8,961 bases of DNA from an uncultured Roseovarius sp. (GTDB lineage Bacteria > Pseudomonadota > Alphaproteobacteria > Rhodobacterales > Rhodobacteraceae). The first letter of the stretch is position 1; every line of letters starts with the position of its first letter. Location of the stretch: assembly GCA_913055965.1 (NCBI GenBank), contig CAJXKX010000059.1, forward strand, positions 1 to 8,961, given 5' to 3'. A program made the position numbers and the translations under genes. Positions 6,369-8,961 of this stretch are shown piece after piece. The notes below the pieces were generated by a model. It made no database searches. It was not told the origin of the DNA and worked only from the letters and a program-made list of their open reading frames with translations.

Positions 6369-6417
6369 GGGTATGGGGCGATACCCGCGCTTTCGCGGTA
6401 TCAACCGATACCGGCGC
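6369..6417. promoter_or_regulatory. Tandem dyads GTAT-N6-ATAC, likely operator of the divergent promoters
   Basis: Two dyads, GTAT-GGGGCG-ATAC (6371-6384) and GTAT-CAACCG-ATAC (6398-6411), lie exactly 27 bp apart. The surrounding 21-bp units (6370-6390 and 6397-6417) match at 16 of 21 positions as a direct repeat. Flanks extend the arms: GGGTAT/ATACCC in the first, GGTATC/GATACC in the second. The second arm of dyad one and the first arm of dyad two also form GATACC-N11-GGTATC. The four half-sites sit in the middle of the 220-bp gap between two divergent starts. The LysR protein encoded at 7497 is the obvious candidate binder, but the dyad does not show the usual T-N11-A spacing, so a different regulator encoded elsewhere is possible. 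Confidence 0.65.
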
Positions 6418-6434
6418 GGGCATTGGGCCGACAG

Positions 6435-6495
6435 CCGGTTTCGGCGCAGGTTGTGCCATGACGGGGAGAGCGCATCGCCCCCTCAGCGAAACCGG
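6435..6495 (+). repeat. 9-bp inverted repeat in the dioxygenase leader
   Basis: CCGGTTTCG (6435-6443) and CGAAACCGG (6487-6495) are exact reverse complements 43 bases apart. The right arm ends six bases before the AAGGAGGAGGAG ribosome site at 6502-6513. If transcribed, the arms could pair and affect ribosome access, or they may be coincidental in GC-rich sequence. Confidence 0.35.
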
Positions 6496-6519
6496 ACTGC
6501 CAAGGAGGAGGAGTTACCC

Positions 6520-7395
6520 ATGGGCATCGTCAACCAGGACAATATCACCGAGGTCGTGATCGCGAGCCTCGGCAAGCATGGCGACATCACCGCGCGCGAG
6601 CGCGAGATCGCCACGGGGCTGATCACGCATCTGCATGCCTTCATCAAGGATGTGAAGCTGCAGCACCACGAATTCCTCGCCGCCTGCGACTACCTCGCCC
6701 GCGCGGGCAAGCTGTGCAACGACAACCGGCAGGAATTCATCCTGCTGGCCGATATCCTGGGCGTCGAGGTGCTGGTGGACATGATGACCAATCCCATCGA
6801 GGGCGGCGAGAGCGAATCCACCGTGCTCGGGCCCTTCTACCGCGAGAACCCGCCGGTGCTGCCCAAGGGCGGCTCGACCATCCAGAAGCATTTCGACAAC
6901 GAGGAAACCGCCTGGTATGAGGGCTATGTCCGCGATGCGGATGGCAACGGCATCGCCGGCGTGACGCTCGACGTCTGGGAAGACGCGCCCAACGGCATCT
7001 ACGAGAATCTCGATCCCGATCAGCCCGAATACAACCTGCGCGGCCGTTTCGAGACCGACGAGACGGGACATTATGCCTTTGTCGCCGTGCGTCCGGTGCC
7101 CTACCCCATCCCCGACGACGAGACCGCGGGCGAGCTCTTGCGCTTCATGGGCCATCACCCGAACCGCCCCGGCCACATGCATTTCATCATCTCCAAGGAG
7201 GGCTACCGCCCGCTGATCAGCCAGGTCTACGACGCCGACAGCGCATGGCTCGACGATGACAGCGTGTTCGCGGTCAAGCAGAGCCTGATCGGCACCTTCA
7301 AGCCCGCCCCCGAGGGTCTGGGCACCGATCTGCATTTCGAGTTCGATTTCGTGCTCAAGCAGGCCGCCGCCGAACAGGCCGTCGCCGCCGAGTGA
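6520..7395 (+). CDS. Intradiol ring-cleavage dioxygenase (catechol / hydroxyquinol 1,2-dioxygenase type)
   Basis: This 291-residue non-haem Fe(III) enzyme inserts O2 between two adjacent ring hydroxyls and opens the ring to a muconate-type diacid. The N-terminal helical dioxygenase_N domain spans about 1-100. The catalytic beta-sandwich follows. The four iron ligands are visible: Y161 (PNGIYENLD), Y195 (RPVPYPIPDD), and H219 and H221 (RPGHMHFIIS). The ESTVLGPFYRENPP segment (98-111) resembles hydroxyquinol 1,2-dioxygenases more than CatA-type catechol enzymes, but substrate choice is not settled by this. Arg-containing YNLRGRFETDETG (171-183) is the usual active-site region. The frame is open further upstream, but ATG 6520 is supported by an excellent AAGGAGGAGGAG site (6502-6513) and a family-like N-terminus. 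It is transcribed divergently from the hydrolase-BKACE operon and ends at a strong terminator, so it is monocistronic. Confidence 0.93.
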   Translation: MGIVNQDNITEVVIASLGKHGDITAREREIATGLITHLHAFIKDVKLQHHEFLAACDYLARAGKLCNDNRQEFILLADILGVEVLVDMMTNPIEGGESESTVLGPFYRENPPVLPKGGSTIQKHFDNEETAWYEGYVRDADGNGIAGVTLDVWEDAPNGIYENLDPDQPEYNLRGRFETDETGHYAFVAVRPVPYPIPDDETAGELLRFMGHHPNRPGHMHFIISKEGYRPLISQVYDADSAWLDDDSVFAVKQSLIGTFKPAPEGLGTDLHFEFDFVLKQAAAEQAVAAE

Positions 7396-7418
7396 GCCCC
7401 GATACCTCCCTGTGGCCT

Positions 7419-7443
7419 GGCCCCCTCACCGGGGGCCTTTTTT
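7419..7443 (+). terminator. Rho-independent terminator after the dioxygenase gene
   Basis: A perfect 7-bp stem, GGCCCCC (7419-7425) and GGGGGCC (7431-7437), encloses a TCACC loop and is followed by six T residues (7438-7443). It sits 24 bases after the dioxygenase stop. It separates the dioxygenase transcript from the LysR gene, which therefore needs its own promoter in 7444-7496. Confidence 0.93.
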
Positions 7444-7496
7444 CGTTTGTCGGTGGCGCGGGATCGCATACGCTCACGTCCGGGAGAGAGCCGGAC

Positions 7497-8387
7497 ATGA
7501 ATTTCAAGCAACTGACCTATTTCATCGCTGTGGCCGAGGAATTGCATTTCGGCCGCGCCGCCGAACGGCTCGACATGGCGCAACCGCCGCTCAGCCGCCA
7601 GATCAAGCAGTTCGAGGAAGAACTCGGCGCGATCCTGTTCAACCGGGGGCGCAGCGCGATCACCCTCACCCAGGCGGGCGAGCGCCTGCTCGCGCGGGGG
7701 CGGTCGATCCTCGCCCAGATGGAGGATACCCGCCTCGAGGTGCGCCGCCTCGGGCAGGGGGCCGAGGGGCGGCTGCGCATCGGCTTCGTCGGCTCGGCGA
7801 CCTTCGGCATCCTGCCCAACATCATCCGCTCCTACCGCGCCAACTACCCCGAGGTGAATCTCAGCCTCAACCCGATGAACAATGCCGAACTGCACCGGGC
7901 GCTCGTCTCGCGCGAGTTGGACGTGGTGTTCGCGCGCCCGACACTCAAGGACCCGGAATTCCTGTCAAAGCACCTGATCGAAGAGAAACTGATCCTCGCC
8001 CTGCCCGATATCGTCGATACCGGCACGCGCACGGTGGCCAAGCTCGAACGGCTGATGACACACAACCTCATCCTCTACCCCGAACGCCCCCGGCCCAGCT
8101 ATGCCGACATGGTGCTCAAGGCCGTCGAGGACGCGGGCTTTCAGGCCCCCTTGCGCATCTGGTGCATGGATCTGCAGACCGCGCTCAGCCTCGTCGCGGT
8201 CGGCGAAGGCGTGTGCATCGTACCCGAGTCGGTCTCGAACGCGCCGCGCAAGGGCATGAAATTCCTCAGGATCGAGCCCGAGATCGCGCGCACGGAACTG
8301 TCGGTGAACTACCGGCTCGATGAACAGGGCGTGCATGTGCGCAACTTCGTCAGCATCGCGCAGAAGGTGGCGCGCAAGGTATTCTGA
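7497..8387 (+). CDS. LysR-type transcriptional regulator, CatM/BenM/CbnR-like
   Basis: This 296-residue regulator begins MNFKQLTYFIAVAEELHFG, with a helix-turn-helix at about 18-37 (RAAERLDMAQPPLSRQIKQF). A linker helix (60-90) and a two-lobed effector domain from about 91 (GRLRIGFVGSATFG) follow. The YPERPRPSYADMVL segment (194-207) and the IPN-like GILPNIIRSYRANYPEV (104-120) resemble regulators of catechol and chlorocatechol pathways, whose inducers are muconates or aromatic acids. An in-frame start further upstream would overlap the terminator, so ATG 7497 is chosen; GGGAGAGAG (7482-7490) precedes it. Unusually, the gene lies downstream of the dioxygenase on the same strand rather than divergent from its target. 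It may control both sides of the 6300-6519 region. It ends 14 bp from the convergent ABC ATPase gene, with no obvious terminator between them. Confidence 0.92.
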   Translation: MNFKQLTYFIAVAEELHFGRAAERLDMAQPPLSRQIKQFEEELGAILFNRGRSAITLTQAGERLLARGRSILAQMEDTRLEVRRLGQGAEGRLRIGFVGSATFGILPNIIRSYRANYPEVNLSLNPMNNAELHRALVSRELDVVFARPTLKDPEFLSKHLIEEKLILALPDIVDTGTRTVAKLERLMTHNLILYPERPRPSYADMVLKAVEDAGFQAPLRIWCMDLQTALSLVAVGEGVCIVPESVSNAPRKGMKFLRIEPEIARTELSVNYRLDEQGVHVRNFVSIAQKVARKVF

Positions 8388-8401
8388 GTCGCCGCCCCGG
8401 A

Positions 8402-8961
<560 letters not shown>

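Noticed and set aside
6371..6411. Classic LysR T-N11-A / ATAC-N7-GTAT operator reading of the tandem dyads
   Set aside because: Spacing does not fit: the dyads read GTAT-N6-ATAC inward and ATAC-N13-GTAT across units. I report them as operators without naming LysR as the proven binder.
6514..7335. A 273-residue minus-strand frame opposite the dioxygenase
   Set aside because: The plus strand carries an unambiguous dioxygenase with all four iron ligands; the antisense product has no recognisable motif.

Overview
The window is GC-rich, densely packed chromosomal DNA with short or overlapping gene junctions, mostly Shine-Dalgarno-led starts and a strong GC third-position bias. Gene content (ubiG, a short-Q-loop cytochrome bd quinol oxidase with a GbsR/MarR-type regulator, a BKACE/DUF849 enzyme, branched-chain-type ABC transporter) and protein flavour point to an alphaproteobacterium, most likely of the Rhodobacterales. 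That taxonomic call is an inference from reading, not from a search.

Left block (1-4099, plus strand). The window opens inside the 3' end of ubiG (ubiquinone O-methyltransferase), translationally coupled by an ATGA overlap to a small DUF4149 membrane protein. After a 164-bp gap holding a plausible sigma70-type promoter and a perfect dyad (TTTCAG-N6-CTGAAA) comes a GbsR/MarR-family regulator, then cydA and cydB, the two core subunits of a cyanide-insensitive-type (short Q-loop) cytochrome bd quinol oxidase. A 53-residue, strongly basic small ORF follows cydB. No CydX- or DUF2474-like small membrane subunit is visible.

Right block (4199-8961). This looks like an aromatic ring-cleavage island. 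A minus-strand operon (SCP2-like protein, alpha/beta hydrolase, BKACE enzyme; each junction overlaps) is divergent from a plus-strand intradiol (catechol/hydroxyquinol-type) dioxygenase. The 220-bp divergent region contains two direct copies of a GTAT-N6-ATAC dyad, 27 bp apart, a likely operator pair. The dioxygenase ends in a strong intrinsic terminator. A LysR regulator of the CatM/BenM/CbnR kind follows, convergent with the 3' part of a livF-type ABC ATPase gene that runs off the right edge.

Working model (inference): an aromatic compound is imported by the LivF-type ABC system, opened by the dioxygenase, its product hydrolysed by the alpha/beta hydrolase, and the resulting beta-keto acid cleaved with acetyl-CoA by the BKACE enzyme. 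This would replace the usual CoA-transferase plus thiolase end of a beta-ketoadipate route. The SCP2-like protein has no obvious step and is the least understood member. No hydroxylase producing the ring-cleavage substrate lies in the window. No gene-free stretch longer than 300 bases is present, and I see no RNA genes, insertion sequences or CRISPR arrays.
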